64,000 bases of DNA from Pyrus communis (GCF_963583255.1 NC_084815.1:14245724-14309723); one strand, 5' to 3'. Shown: positions 1 to 11,497, counted from the stretch's first letter. The notes: generated by a model from the letters alone, not told the origin. Made by a program: numbers and translations.

Positions 1-328
1 GTAGTGTCACATTTCATATTTATGATAATTTATTATGTTTCGTTGTATGATATGCAACCAATAAATGAAATATTAAAATGTATGGTCAAATAGTTTAGCC
101 ATAAACGATCTAACAGTTAAAAATATTGGTACATATTATAAAATTTCTTCTATAAGAGTATGACTATTTTGAGTTTTGTTATAAATAGCCGTAAATGTAT
201 GTGCATGAATGTCAATTATTGAGTGATTATAAAACTCACTTTTATCAACAATTGATAGTCGTACACATCTACTTTTGAATAGTTTTTTACTTTCTTAAGT
301 AGAGTTAAAACTATAATCTTTAAGAGGT

Positions 329-503
329 CTTAGTACTACGGTCTAGTGGTATTTCTCTTTACTTGTAAGTAAAAGGTCTTAAGTTCAATTTTTGTCAAAA
401 GTGAATTTGAACCACATCATTACTAGCTTATTGTGAGGCTTAACCCACTCCCCTACCCTTGTATATCATATCGTTTGTAAAAAAAAAAAAATAATAAAAA
501 TCA
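329..503 (+). mobile_element. tRNA-derived SINE
   Basis: A short element starting with a Pol III A-box-like stretch (ggtctagtggtat) and a degraded B-box-like stretch (aagttcaattttt), followed by a body ending in tgtatatcatatcgtttgt and a poly(A) tail. The same family appears on the minus strand at 17283-17518. It is flanked by a long imperfect direct repeat (307-328 and 504-525, about 19 of 22 positions equal) starting with AAAA, as expected for target-primed insertion. No coding capacity. Confidence 0.7.
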
Positions 504-525
504 AAAACTATCATCTCTGAGAGGT

Positions 526-2204
526 TTTTGCAATTAAATTGATTTCCTCTTTTTTGGTTTGATCATTTTTTTCTTCTAATTTCTTTAATATTTCTGATTT
601 GACCTAAAGAAGGTTGAGAACATATTCAAATGCCAAAGCTCTTAAGTTGAATAAATCAGCCAAAAGGGGACAAACCATCTCAAGAATAAAATATTTTAAG
701 ACTTGTTTAAATTTTGTGCGAACAAATTATTAATCCTGACAAGACAATCCGATTGAAACTTGTTGCATAATTAGTGAAATGAGTAAGCAGCAAGCGATGC
801 ATAAGGGTGGGGGACAGTAACTATTTATGTATGCGAATTTGATTTTAATGTGAGTTTTTGGCTTAGTGATGCGATATTAGTTAACCAGTCTTCATCGAAG
901 TGGATCTAAAAGCTACGAAATTTCAGTGTCCGGTCGAAACATTAGGAAAGGAGAAAAGCTTATTGATTTGGTAGAAGCTCGTATTATCTCTTCGTCAATG
1001 GTCGGGTGCAGTTCACAAAGAAAAATGACCATTGGATTTATAAACTCTCCGCCCGTCCTCTTTACTAAATTTTATTAGTATTAAGAAGGAAAGAAAACTT
1101 ATAAGCAAGGTGATTAGGTCAAAAGCTACATGATGATCGCACTAATGATCTAGTTGTATTCTCTTCATCGAGAATTTAAATTATTTGTACCACCTCAATT
1201 GACCATTAGGTCTAATACCGGTTTATACTTACAAATTGAGATCCTTATCCCGTTGCTTACAACCTACGTTGGGTCGATGAGATCTACTACGCTGTTGCCA
1301 GTACAATTTCTTGACCAACTATTGGAGTGTGGGCAAAGCAATGGACATTTGCATGTGCATGGTACGATTTCATTTTTGTAACCACTACTACAACATTTGA
1401 TTGATCTATAACGTTCACAGAAGATATTACGATCAGTCGCTCATGCACATGAATCGTCATCAATGACCATAATCAATCCAACGCATGAGCGACTGAGTTT
1501 AGTACTAACCTACCGTCCACGACAATGGTGACCATGGAATGGCAGTGGTGCATGTGATTCTTATATTGTACGGCAGTATGCGCGGTGCAAGAATGCATTC
1601 GTTATTAATGTGTGAATTTATTTAAAAGGTCCATCCCCAACTACACTAATTTCGTCACCCGACACACTTATCACAACAGGAATACGACAGCTCCTCGATC
1701 ATACGTCGCTCAAAGAAAATGCTAACACAAGGAAGTATATACAACAAGAACCATTCGAATGTAACTTAGCTGTGGCATTTATAGAGAAAGAAAAGCTTGA
1801 GGAAGAAGCAGTTCCAATGCAAAAAACATGTTTAGACCAACAGAATGGACCATGAGACCTTTACGATTGGTAGGTTTGATTACATACGTTGTGGTTTTGG
1901 TCCTTGTAGTTCGACTGATTTTTGCTTTGGTCATTTTCACTTCAATTCGACGTTTTTAGTCACATACAAGACTTGATTGCTTACTGAACCAAACTACATG
2001 ACCAAAGCAAAAAATGAAATCAAACTACAAGGATGAAAAAAGGTATTTCAACCCTTTATTTCAGTATTTCTCTCATGCATTCGAGAATTTGTAAATTTCG
2101 AAAATGTACAAGATTATAGTAGAATTGTTCCCACACTAGTTAGGTTACAGCAAAAGTTTGCGACCTAATAAGTTTCTGAAGCATTGACATGACAGTGGTC
2201 CCTA
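526..2204. other. Intergenic DNA without a supported gene
   Basis: AT-rich sequence with only short ORFs that show no recognisable family or codon structure. A weak imperfect inverted repeat lies around 1885-2030 (ttggtccttgtagtt against aactacaaggatg). Nothing else can be supported. Confidence 0.5.
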
Positions 2205-2213
2205 ATTGCTAAA

Positions 2214-2366
2214 GGGAGATTATATTCACACACCTCAAATTACTTCTCTCATATTCTTTTAATTTTTTTAATATTTTGCTATCAAATGTTAGTGGTGTGT
2301 AGAAAATTTTAAAAAATTAAAAAAAGTATAGAAGAAGTAATTTGAAAGGTGTGAATATAATCTCTC
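2214..2366. mobile_element. Mutator-type MITE with 9-bp TSD
   Basis: A 153-bp hairpin-like element. The left end gggagattatattcacac and the right end gtgtgaatataatctctc are inverted copies, and the homology runs on for roughly 70 bp per arm. The 9-bp direct repeat attgctaaa flanks it exactly at 2205-2213 and 2367-2375. A 9-bp duplication is the hallmark of Mutator-like transposases. Non-coding. Confidence 0.8.
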
Positions 2367-2643
2367 ATTGCTAAATAAATAGGTCAGCACATTTAATTGG
2401 TAGTACATCAACTTGCCAAGCACAACAGCACCCACATGAGGTTGTTACATAATTTAATGTAATTGAAGAACCAACAACAAATCGATCTTTGATTGAGAGT
2501 CTTACTTTTAATTGGACCTTGCATTGTTTCTTGATGACAGATTTCAACTTGGCCCAAATTTTAAGCTCGAACAAAAATTTTAGGGTGGAGTGAATGGTGG
2601 GCTAAATCTTCCACAACTGCTTTTGATTAAGTTGCATCGTTCA

Positions 2644-3071
2644 ACCATCTCTAATAGGGAGGATTAAAGGTCCAAAAGTAAAAAAATGATCTGAGTTGTT
2701 CATAAACTGATCTCTAATCAATAGCTAGGCTATAATTCTCTGAAATGCTCCATGCAATTATTTGGCCAAAGAGGCATCATACTAGCCAAATGTAGCCCCC
2801 TCTTAGCTTATTTTTCAGAGCTTAACTCCTCAATTGCAATAATTGATTCAAATTAAACGACTAGATTTGAAAACATTCAATGGTAGTTTAACTAAATTAA
2901 CCAATAAATTTAAAGTATAAACTTAAAACTAATAAATTATTGAGAGGGCTATGTTTAGCCCCTTCAGTTGAAGATATATATGAGTATGGCCTGATACTGC
3001 TCATTTAAAAATATTATTGTAGGGGCTTTAATGCTAGACGAGGCTATGTTTAGCTCTTTCAATTGGAAATG
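2644..3071. mobile_element. MITE-like repeat, copy 1 of 2
   Basis: About 430 bp, homologous to 55870-56240. Both copies begin accatctcyaatag or ccatctccaatag, share a central block (aaagtataaacttaaaac), and end ttcaattggaaatg or ttgattggaaatg, which is a loose inverted copy of the start. No ORF of note; the minus-strand ORF near 2964-3257 is chance. Confidence 0.6.
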
Positions 3072-3324
3072 ACACCTCAGGTTTAGCTGCAAAAATTCGA
3101 ATGGCAGTGCATGATTGATGGACTTGGCAGCCACCATAAAATTCAAGGCAACAACAACTATACGTCTACTTTTGAAAAAATACAGTAAACATACACGATT
3201 CAAATCAAGTAGCAGTATTTGAAAGTCCTTCTGAAAATCTGTTAACGTCACAATCATTTATTCTAAAAGCATTTGCAAATAGCCTCTAAGTTTGGTTTGA
3301 CGACAATTAATGTTGTCAAAGAAA

Positions 3325-4392
3325 CATTCTTTTATCACAATGGTTTCTTAGATTGATCAAACTCATCATTTTGGTCTCTCAATTTCAAAATCAATCATTG
3401 TCGTCCCTGACATTCACTACCCCATGTTAGTTTGGTTATTCCGTTAAGATTCCGTCAACTATTATGTTAATTTGTATGTGGGGCCAATCCAATGAAATGG
3501 TGACACGTGGATTACACAAAATAAGAGTTTTTATTGCAAATGGTCCCTAACATTGATCCAACTCCTCATTTTGGTCCCTAAATTTCACAAATCAATACAT
3601 TTGGTCCCTGACCTTCACTATCGCACATCAATTTAGTCATTCCCTTAAAATTTCATCAATATTTTTTGTTTATGTCATGATGTGGTCCCACTAATCCAAT
3701 CATATGACTCTACATGGATGAACTATAAGACACTATATTTTTTAAGAGTAAACCAACGGATGAGTATTCTTCGCATCCCACAACCCCAATTGGAAAAAAA
3801 TCAATCTAAATTTGATAAAATCAAATCCAAATTTAATTCAAATTTGATTGGATTATAATCAACTAGAGAGAATGATGAGTGAGTTCAGGAGGCCAAGTAC
3901 TTTAGTGGTGTCGTGGTGCCTTCTTTTTTCTTTTTGAGCATACCCTGATGAAGATGACGATAACTTTTTTTTCTTTTAGTTTTGGTTTTTAGTTTCTTAT
4001 TTTACTTTTAGTTTTAAATCTTAAAAAAAAATTGTTTTTTATAGTTAATCCATGTGGCGCCATATGATTGAATTAGTGGGACAACAGATATTGACGAAAG
4101 TCCGGGACCAAATTTATTGATTCTTGAAACTTACAAAAATAAGGAGTTGGATCAATGTCAATGACCATTTGCGATAAAAACCCTTATTTTGTGTAATCCA
4201 CGTGTCATCATTTCATTGGATTTGTGGGTCCGACATACAAAATAACAGAATAGTTGACGGAATCTTAACAGAATGACCAAATTGATGTGCAGTAGTGAAT
4301 GTCAGGGACGACATCGATTGATTTTAAAAGTGAGGGACCAAAATGATGAGTTTGATCAATCTCAGGGACCATTTGTGAAAAAAAACCCTTAT
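3325..4392. mobile_element. Foldback (Mutator-like) element with long TIRs
   Basis: Two long inverted arms (about 3325-3780 and 3980-4392) flank a short AT-rich centre. Each arm contains two related sub-units, recognisable from repeated ggtccctgacattcac-like and ccaatcatatg/ccaatgaaatg stretches. For example, attgatcaaactcatcatttt at 3354 reappears inverted near 4345, and gtgacacgtggattacac at 3501 reappears inverted near 4192. The left outer end is degraded. No transposase gene. Confidence 0.7.
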
Positions 4393-4468
4393 AAGTTAAA
4401 CTTTTTAATTACTTGTTAAGTTTTGTTTCAATGGAAAGTTCAGATTAGTCCAATCATAAATTAAAAGG

Positions 4469-4615
4469 AAAACTAATGAAAAAGGCTTGAAAACTTTGAG
4501 TTTTAAAGATAAGGACAAAATAAAGAGTAAAGTGAATAGTACCATAATTGACTTTTTAGTGTAAAAATGTGGTTTTTCGTTAAAATGAATAATACCGATA
4601 GTTTTTCGTTAGTTT
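4469..4615. mobile_element. Short MITE
   Basis: About 147 bp bounded by aaaactaatgaaaaa and gtttttcgttagttt, which are imperfect inverted copies. The inner text resembles a very common small repeat I recall from Maleae sequences; that recall is the only basis for the lineage statement. Extra partial copies of the terminal motif (agtttttcgttaaagtgaataat) follow to about 4665. Confidence 0.5.
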
Positions 4616-5456
4616 CAAAAAGTGAATAATAATACCGGGAGTTTTTCGTTAAAGTGAATAATCCAATTACTGTTTATTTATTTATTTATTTTTTTTTATT
4701 TTTTTTTTAATAATATCAAAGAAACATTCAATTAGTTTGCCAAAAGGAACTTTGCACCTCCTCCAATAATATTTATTTTCACATAGCTATGAGATTTCCA
4801 TTTAGTATTACGTGTATATTAAACCGCAGCCAAACTAAACCGCAATTTTTGAACCTATCTAATGCGTTCTAAGAAATTATAGTTCGATTTGTAGTATGAT
4901 TCTAGGCAGTGTTATATACAATTTGGTGCATAATATGAACCCAAAACGGAACTAACCCAAACTGTGCCAAGCCTAAATCAAAGAAAAATGAATTGTTGGG
5001 TCAAGTCATACCCGAACATGATCCAACTCATTCCCATGCTACTCTTGCAGCGTTTGGCCCAACACATGATTAGCCCGATACATGTAAAAGTCAATCATGC
5101 ATTTCCACTTTAGTTGAGCAATTTTTTATCCACATTCCCTTGAGCTTTCGTAGGCAGGTTTTTGTGAGGGTATGCACAAATTGTTCACATAGCCATCGTT
5201 ATCAATGTTAAAATGTTCTCTTGTGACTCTATCGTCAGTGTTAGGAAACTTTTAGGTCGAGATGGACTTGGGCTTTGCGTGTACTCATTTGCTTCCCTTA
5301 GTTCGTTTTCATACCAAGTTCCAAAATATTTTGAAAGAATTAGCAGGCCTTAGAAAATATCCTGGTTGCATCAATAACTCAAAGATAACATGATTAAGAA
5401 ATAATCACTTGCCTAAGTGAGACATGGTGTGAAAACTAAAAATTTATCAATTTAGC

Positions 5457-5458
<2 letters not shown>

Positions 5459-5493
<35 letters not shown>
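5459..5493. repeat. (GA)n microsatellite
   Basis: About 17 uninterrupted GA units inside duplication unit A. Unit B has only about four units at the matching place. The Arg-Glu or Leu-Ser ORFs read through it are artefacts. Confidence 0.95.
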
Positions 5494-5495
<2 letters not shown>

Positions 5496-6150
5496 CGCTT
5501 GATTCCATGGTGTTCTAGGTTGGATTTTCTAGGGGTTCTAAGAGGACTTCTATTGAATGAGAGGATCAAAGGAAGACTAAGGAAAACTCTAAGGTTGCAG
5601 GAAGGTGATCCTCCCAAAAATTCAAGACTACTTACATTTAGAGAGTGATTTCTCTTGCTTGGTGCAATACAACGTTGAATCTCTCTCCCTCCCATTCTTT
5701 GTCGTTCCCCCCTCTGTATTGAGTTGGTCCTCCAATTAAATCTAATGCTAAGGTGGAGAACTATGAATGTACGTATTTTACGTTCTAAAATTGACCATTG
5801 ATGTCAAACACAATAATGAAAATGAGAAACCATAAATTCTGTGTCAACAAATAACTAAAAAACAAAACTTAAAGTTTAGAAAATATAAACATATTATTGC
5901 CACATTATAACATGTGAATTAGTACATTTTCTCGGTGAGAATGTGACAATTAGATTAGAGAAAGAAAATTTAGCAAGTTAGAACAAAATGAGTGGATTAT
6001 TAGACAAAGACTCTTCCTTTATCAAAGTAAAAGAAAAATGGTACGAGTGGAGATGGACTTGGAAAGTGGCAAACCTAATAACAAATATTTAGTACTAAAA
6101 AGACAATGACCCAACTAACACTTGAGACCAATTTCGTACTAAAAAGTTAA

Positions 6151-7037
6151 GATCTCGTTTGGCAGTTCAAACTGTGTTGACTATTTCAATCGGATAGGAT
6201 AAATAGTCGTCGGATAGTACTGACTAAATTAGTTGAGCGTTTGGTATTGTATCGGATTAATTTATGCATCGGATCATACGTCGGACTATAATAAATCTTT
6301 TTTTTTTAATTCACAATAATTGTTGTTAAAATTAAAATAAAAAATAAAAATAAAAAAAAGGAAAAAAAAAAGCCAGGACTCTTCTCAGTCGCATCTTCCT
6401 TCTTCACCATCTTCCCCTCACATCAATCCCACCCTTGGCGACCGATTGCAGAGGAGTAGCGGCTAGGGTTGAGAACTCGGAGCCTATATTCGAATTCCTG
6501 TCCCCCTCCTCGTCGGAGCCCAGCTCCCTTCCTCATCGGAGCCCATATCCGAATTGATATACCCCTCCTCGTCGGAACCTAGTTCACTTCCTCATCGTCC
6601 TTCTCATTGTCAGAGCCTAGATTGGAAGAATTTTAATCATCATCTTCCTCGGAAGAATTTGTTGTCAGAAATCAAAGGCAAACAGAGAGGTGGGAGGTGT
6701 GTGTGAAATGAAGGAGGGAGGAAGAGAGAGAGAGAGAGAAAAAAAAAAGATGTAGACGAAGACGAACCTGGAAGTAGACAAGAGATAGCAGGTGATGTGA
6801 GAGAGTTGAAGGAGAGTGCGTGAGAGAGGGACGGAGTGAACCAGTGTGAGCGAGAGAGATGCACCTGACTAAATAATACAGAAGTTTAGGACGGGATAAA
6901 CAAGCGGGTGTGAAGGGGATAAAAAAAGTGGGGCCGGATTAAATAATTCGGTTCTTATTTAATACGAAGCTCACCAAACATCCGCTCCGTATTATTAGCA
7001 CTATCCGGTAGTCTTATACGGCGTGCTAAACGAGACC
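6151..7037. mobile_element. PIF/Harbinger-type non-autonomous element
   Basis: 887 bp, with left end gatctcgtttggca and right end tgctaaacgagacc (inverse ggtctcgtttagca), flanked by the 3-bp direct repeat TAA (6148-6150 and 7038-7040). The homologous site in duplication unit B (about 8597-8610, aaaaagtaaaaagcc) lacks the element, which confirms the boundaries. The interior is CT/GA-rich with short repeats around cctcgtcggagccc. No transposase ORF. Confidence 0.85.
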
Positions 7038-7127
7038 TAAAAGCCAAGGAGCATCCAAGTCGTATCAAACAACATTTGAACAATCTGGTCAAATAAAATA
7101 AACACACTTGTGTACATAACAACTGAC

Positions 7128-8667
7128 TGCATAATGCATTTCCACTTTAGTTAAGTAAATTTTTCTCCACTTTCCCTTGTGCTTTTGTAGGTAGGTCTTT
7201 GTGAGGGTATGCACAAATTGTTCACATAGCTATTGTTATCAATGTTAAAGTGTTCTCTTGCGACTCTATAATCACTGTTGGGGGACTTTGAGTGCGAGGT
7301 GGATCTGGGCTTTGCAAGTACTCTTTTACTTCTCTTGATTTGCTTTTGTACCAAGTCATAGGATATCTCGAAAGATTTAGCACGTCTTAAAAAATTTCTT
7401 AATTGTATCAACGACTCAAAGATAGCATGATTAAGCAAATAATGGTTTGCTCAAGTGAGGCATGATGTGAAAATTAGAAATTTATTAGTTTAGCATGAGA
7501 GAGGGAGCTCTGCTTGGTTGCATGGTGTTCTAGGTTGAGTAATTTGGGTTTCCTAATGTTCTAAGAGGGCTTATATTGACTGAGAAGATCAAAGGAAGAT
7601 TAAGGAAAACATTAAGGTGACATGAAAGTGATCTTCCCAAAGATCTAAGACTATTTCCTTAGAGAGTGATTTTTCTAGCTTGGTGCAGTACAACCTTGAT
7701 CTCTCTCTCTCCCTCCCGTTCTATGCCATTCCCCCTCTGTATTGAGTTAATCCTCCACTTTAAGGCTTCTAACCTTTCTTTTGTAGGTAAATGATTCTTT
7801 TCCAGGCTTTTTGGGGAGTCTCTAGTTATGTTAAGTCTTCCTTCCCTTTCTCCTAGTGCCACTGCAACCTTCCTTTTGGTGTAAGACAAACAAGCGTCGT
7901 TACGCTCGTAAAGACTACATCGCCTGTTCTTCCCAGACCGCTACTTTCCCTTGTCAACTTTCACAGCAAGTAACACGTCTTTTGGCTTTTGTTCTTCGTT
8001 CTTCTATGTGAGCTAGGAAGAGAAAGTCCACCTCCTTCATTTAATGCATGCTTTGCTGGGCTTTCATGTGAATGAAGACCTAGGATATGGTTCCTTTCTA
8101 ACTGGATTGGTTAGATTGCTACGGAAAGTGAGAAACTAAGTGTTCTCTCTCAAAGTCACCTACGTGGACTTAAAAAATTAGGGACTTGGACAAGCAATCT
8201 AATTCTTCCATAATCTTGATTCTGTGTAGGTTCGATAAACTTCGGTAACCATCCACATCACAGTTTACTTGGCAAGCCCCGAGCATGCGCCTTAAACTTA
8301 TTTTATCATGAATAGTAATTAGCTCGATAGAGCTTGGCGTGAAGGATATGTATGGATATGGTGTGAATTAGTAGCTTTTTCTTGATGAGGATGTGACAAT
8401 TAGAATAGAGAAAAGAAAAAAAAAATCTAGCAAGGTAGAACAAAGTGAGTGGATTATTAGACTAAGACACTTCCTTTATCAAAGTAAAAGGAAAATGGTA
8501 CGAGGGGAGATGGACTTGGAAAGTGGCAAACCTAATAACAAATATTTAGTACTAAAAAGCCAATGACCCAACTGACACTTAGAACTAATTTACTACTAAA
8601 AAGTAAAAAGCCAAGGAGCATCGGAATCGAACAACTTTTGAGCAATCTGGTCAAGTAAAATAACCAA
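7128..8667 (+). repeat. Tandem duplication, unit B
   Basis: Second copy of the unit at 5091-7095. It keeps the empty target site of the MITE and has about 600 bp (7740-8340) with no clear match in unit A. The ORFs here are short and have no family resemblance. Confidence 0.7.
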
Positions 8668-8815
8668 CCTCCACCCACACACTTTACCAAGAAAAAAAAC
8701 CCACACCCACACACACAAGTACACAACAGCCGCTGCATTCGGGCCCCCACACTCGACCATTCATACCCCTTCACCTTCTACACTTTGTACTTGTACCAAC
8801 CAAATGACCAAGACC

Positions 8816-9150
8816 TGGTTTGGTACTGAGGTGATTCTGAAAAAAGTTGGTATAAAAAAAAGCTGAGAGCTGTTTTTATGTTTGGTAAACATTCAACTTC
8901 AGTTTTTTTTCACAGTTTTAAGTGAAAAAAAGCCAAAAACAAGAAGCTGCAAAACCCAGCTTTGAAAAATCGGCTTTTTTTTCACATCTGTTTTACATAA
9001 AAGTTTACCAAACACTATAATACTATTTTTTTTTTCAAAAGCACTTTTACAAAAAAGTTTACCAAACACTCTCCTGCTTTATTTCACAGCCGCTTATTCT
9101 CACAGCACAGCAGAATCAGCTTTTTTTCAAAGCACAGCAATACCAAACCA
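8816..9150. mobile_element. MITE downstream of AAE3
   Basis: About 335 bp with inverted ends tggtttggtactg and cagcaataccaaacca. Sub-terminal motifs aaaagtttaccaaacact repeat inside at 8999-9016 and 9053-9070 and oppose tgtttggtaaac at 8880. TIR style suggests hAT or PIF, but no clean target duplication was recognised. It lies 140 bp beyond the AAE3 stop codon and may abut its 3' UTR. Confidence 0.6.
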
Positions 9151-9289
9151 ATGCATCTTACGTAAACCAGCAGTGTTACACCCATGTTTTTTAATCAACA
9201 TTTTATCAAAATTAAATTAAACTAAAAACCCTAATCTTCATGTGCTAGCGTTTTAGTAAAACGGAGGCTAGGAAGAACTGCTCGTAAAG

Positions 9290-10915
9290 TTAAGCACCAA
9301 ATTTGGGAACTTTGGCGGTGGAGATTTGAGCAAGGAAGTGCTCCGCCACAATCCGGCGTTGGATTTTTCCGGTCGCGGTTTTTGGAAGAGACTCGGTGAT
9401 GAACACCTTCTTGGGTACTTTGAATGAAGCCAGATTCTTCTTGCAATGTCGCATCACTTCTTCCTCGTCCAAGCTTGAGCCTTCTCTTGGGATTATGGCA
9501 CAATTAATCTGCAAAATTAACACATAGTAACGTAAATAATCAACCACAGATTGCCCATGATGATATATCAAACTGATTAACTCATCAAAATCAAATATCG
9601 ACGGCATAACTATCGGTTATTGAACTGGGGTTCGAAAAATGTAGTTTAGTTTGGCCACGTACCTCTTCGCCATATTTATCATCAGGAACTCCAAACGCAA
9701 CGCCTTGGGCGACCTCTGGATGTGACAAAAGTACTGCATCGACTTCAATCGGCGATATCTTTTCCCCTAAAAGCAACAAAAACGTACACATTGTGAGCTA
9801 AACTTTACTCGCGCATTTTATCGAACACTCGGTGTGCCATTTCGATTAATTCAGTTACCTCCGCGATTAATCAGCTCCTTAATCCGACCCACGAGGCTCA
9901 AATACCCATCGGAGTCCAAAACTCCGATATCCCCCGTATGAAACCACCCGAACAAGAAAGCCGCTTTGTTCGCTTCCGGGTTGTTCTTGTACCCTTTAGT
10001 CACATTGGGTCCTCTGATGCAAACCTCGCCGTTCACCCCCTCCGGCTGAGCCGAACCGTTTTCGTCCAAAATCGCAAGCTCCTGACCCACGGGTCGACCC
10101 ACCGACCCGGGCTTGTGGGCCCCGTCTTCCGGCAACGGATTTGAACACATCAAATGGGACGCCTCTGTCATCGCGTAAGCCTCCAAGACCGGAGCGCCGA
10201 ACGATTCTTCAAGCCGCGCCAATATCGACGGAGCCATCGAGGCGCTGCAGGTCCGGATAAACCGGAGCTTCGGGTATTGCGGTTCGGGTTTGCTGCTGTG
10301 GCGGTCGAGGATGATTTGGTGGATGGTGGGGACCGCGGTGTACCACGTGGCGTTGTATGTGACCATGTCGGACCAAAACGTCGAGGCGGAGAATCGGCCA
10401 GCGGCTGGGAGAGTCGCGGCGGCTCCTGCGGAAAATGAGCTTAGTAACCCGGCAATTAATCCGTGCACGTGAAACAGAGGGAGGACGATAACCGTCGAGT
10501 CCGACTCAGTAAGTTTGTAGACCGATTTGATGTTCTGGACCGAAGAGACCAAATTGAGCTGCGTCAAGGGGACTCCCTTGGGCCGGCTTGTGGTCCCCGA
10601 CGTGTGGAGGAAGAGCGCCACGTCGGAGGGGTCGTTGACGAGTTGCGAGACCGAGTCGGGGCTCCCCTCTGCGGCGGAAGAGAGAGTGACGTGGCTGGCG
10701 GCGTCAGACAGGTTGGCGGTCACGTGAGGGATGTTGAGCTTGGAAGCCGCCGCTTGGGCCGCATGAATCGGTTCTTCCGGCGTGATCAGCAGCTTCGATT
10801 CCGAGTCGGAGAGGTAGAACTCGAACTCCTCCGCCGTGTACGCCGCGTTCAGCGGCGCCGCTGTCGCTCGGCACCGAATCACCGCCAAAAACATTACAAC
10901 AAACTACAGAAAAGA

Positions 10916-10949
<34 letters not shown>

Positions 10950-11233
10950 ACCGTCAAAATTATTTTTTCCTAATTTAAAAACTTGTTTGGTTGCGGAGAA
11001 AATGGTGGAAAATAAAACGATGCGATATGTACCTCGACGGCGTTGGGGAAGGTGAGTGCGACGGTGTCGTTTGGGGCGATGCCAGAGGCGATTAAGAGGG
11101 AGGCGGCATGGTCCACGAGCTCCTGCAACCGCGCATGGGTCAAGTCGAACTTTCCGGAAACGGAAAGGGCGCGGCGGTTCGGGAACTCCAACGCCACCTG
11201 CTTCAGCAATCCGGTTAGAGTCGGACTTTTCAT
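9290..11233 (-). CDS. AAE3: Oxalate--CoA ligase (oxalyl-CoA synthetase), 4-coumarate-CoA-ligase family
   Basis: Exons on the minus strand: 11033-11233, 9859-10903, 9663-9766, 9290-9508. All introns are GT-AG and phases close, giving 522 aa; Arabidopsis AAE3 is of similar length (about 514). Family role: an adenylate-forming enzyme joining oxalate to CoA with ATP, the first step of CoA-dependent oxalate breakdown, reported as cytosolic. Visible motifs: P-loop SGTTSRPKG at 169-177, AYAMTEASH in the acyl-binding region, HTGD at 389-392, GRIKELINRGGEK at the hinge, and catalytic Lys498 in TATGKIQRR. The C terminus KFGA lacks a peroxisomal PTS1. The start is MKSPTLTGLL, right after a TATA box at a fitting distance. 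No frameshift or missing key residue was seen. Exons 1-2 are much more GC-rich than their surroundings. The long ORFs on the opposite strand are shadows. Confidence 0.93.
10917..10948. repeat. Poly(A) tract in AAE3 intron 1
   Basis: 32 consecutive A on the plus strand, i.e. a poly(T) run inside the 129-bp first intron (10904-11032) on the sense strand, only 12 bases from the acceptor AG. It doubles as an extreme polypyrimidine tract and is a likely length polymorphism or assembly-error site. Confidence 0.9.
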
Positions 11234-11310
11234 TTTCAGAACAGAATTAAATTAAAATTAAATTAATAAATGGAAGCGATTGGATATGAAGGAAGGAGAT
11301 TTGCCGTTTC

Positions 11311-11320
11311 GTATTTATAG
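11311..11320 (-). promoter_or_regulatory. TATA box of AAE3
   Basis: Minus-strand CTATAAATAC, 78 bases upstream of the AAE3 ATG, which leaves room for a 5' UTR of about 45 bases. The only good TATA element nearby. Confidence 0.65.
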
Positions 11321-11376
11321 GGTCGCAGAAGGCGAGTGGGGAAGGGTGGGCGCGGTGGAGGCTGGAACCGGATGGG

Positions 11377-11497
11377 ACACGTGGCGCGCTGTCGCCGGTC
11401 AGATAGAATGTGCCGCCCCTCGGGAGGCGCAGTTCCACGTATCACGTCATGTCGTTTTGGGTGACACGTCAACAAGTTGCCTTGGTGGCTGACGTAG
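11377..11497 (-). promoter_or_regulatory. Cluster of ACGT-core (G-box/ABRE-like) elements upstream of AAE3
   Basis: Within about 120 bp upstream of the TATA box lie acacgtggc (11377), ccacgtatcacgtcat (11435), gacacgtca (11463) and tgacgtag (11490). ACGT cores are the binding sites of plant bZIP and some bHLH factors, so stress or ABA control of the gene is an inference. Confidence 0.5.

Larger units (their letters stand above)
5091..7095 (+). repeat. Tandem duplication, unit A
   Basis: Direct repeat of 7128-8667. Matching blocks occur in the same order: tgcatttccactttagtt (5099 / 7136), gagggtatgcacaaattgtt (5167 / 7203), the block ending tttagcatgagagag (5452 / 7490), atggacttggaaagtggc (6053 / 8511) and gccaaggagcatc (about 7043 / 8611). 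Unit A contains a MITE at 6151-7037 that is absent from unit B. The two units are clearly diverged. No gene was found in either. Confidence 0.75.

Noticed and set aside
5447..5695. Arg-Glu and Leu-Ser repeat ORFs
   Set aside because: They are translations of the (GA)n microsatellite.
6640..6864. Ser/Leu-rich ORF within the Harbinger MITE
   Set aside because: Low-complexity GA/CT-rich DNA inside a non-autonomous element; no family signal.
8532..8774. Minus ORF with a hydrophobic stretch
   Set aside because: It spans duplication unit B and CA-rich sequence; no start context, no homology recognised and no matching ORF in unit A.
9938..10978. Long plus-strand ORFs opposite AAE3 exon 2
   Set aside because: They overlap a well-supported exon with conserved adenylation motifs on the minus strand, and their Arg-rich content is typical of antisense reading of GC-rich coding DNA.
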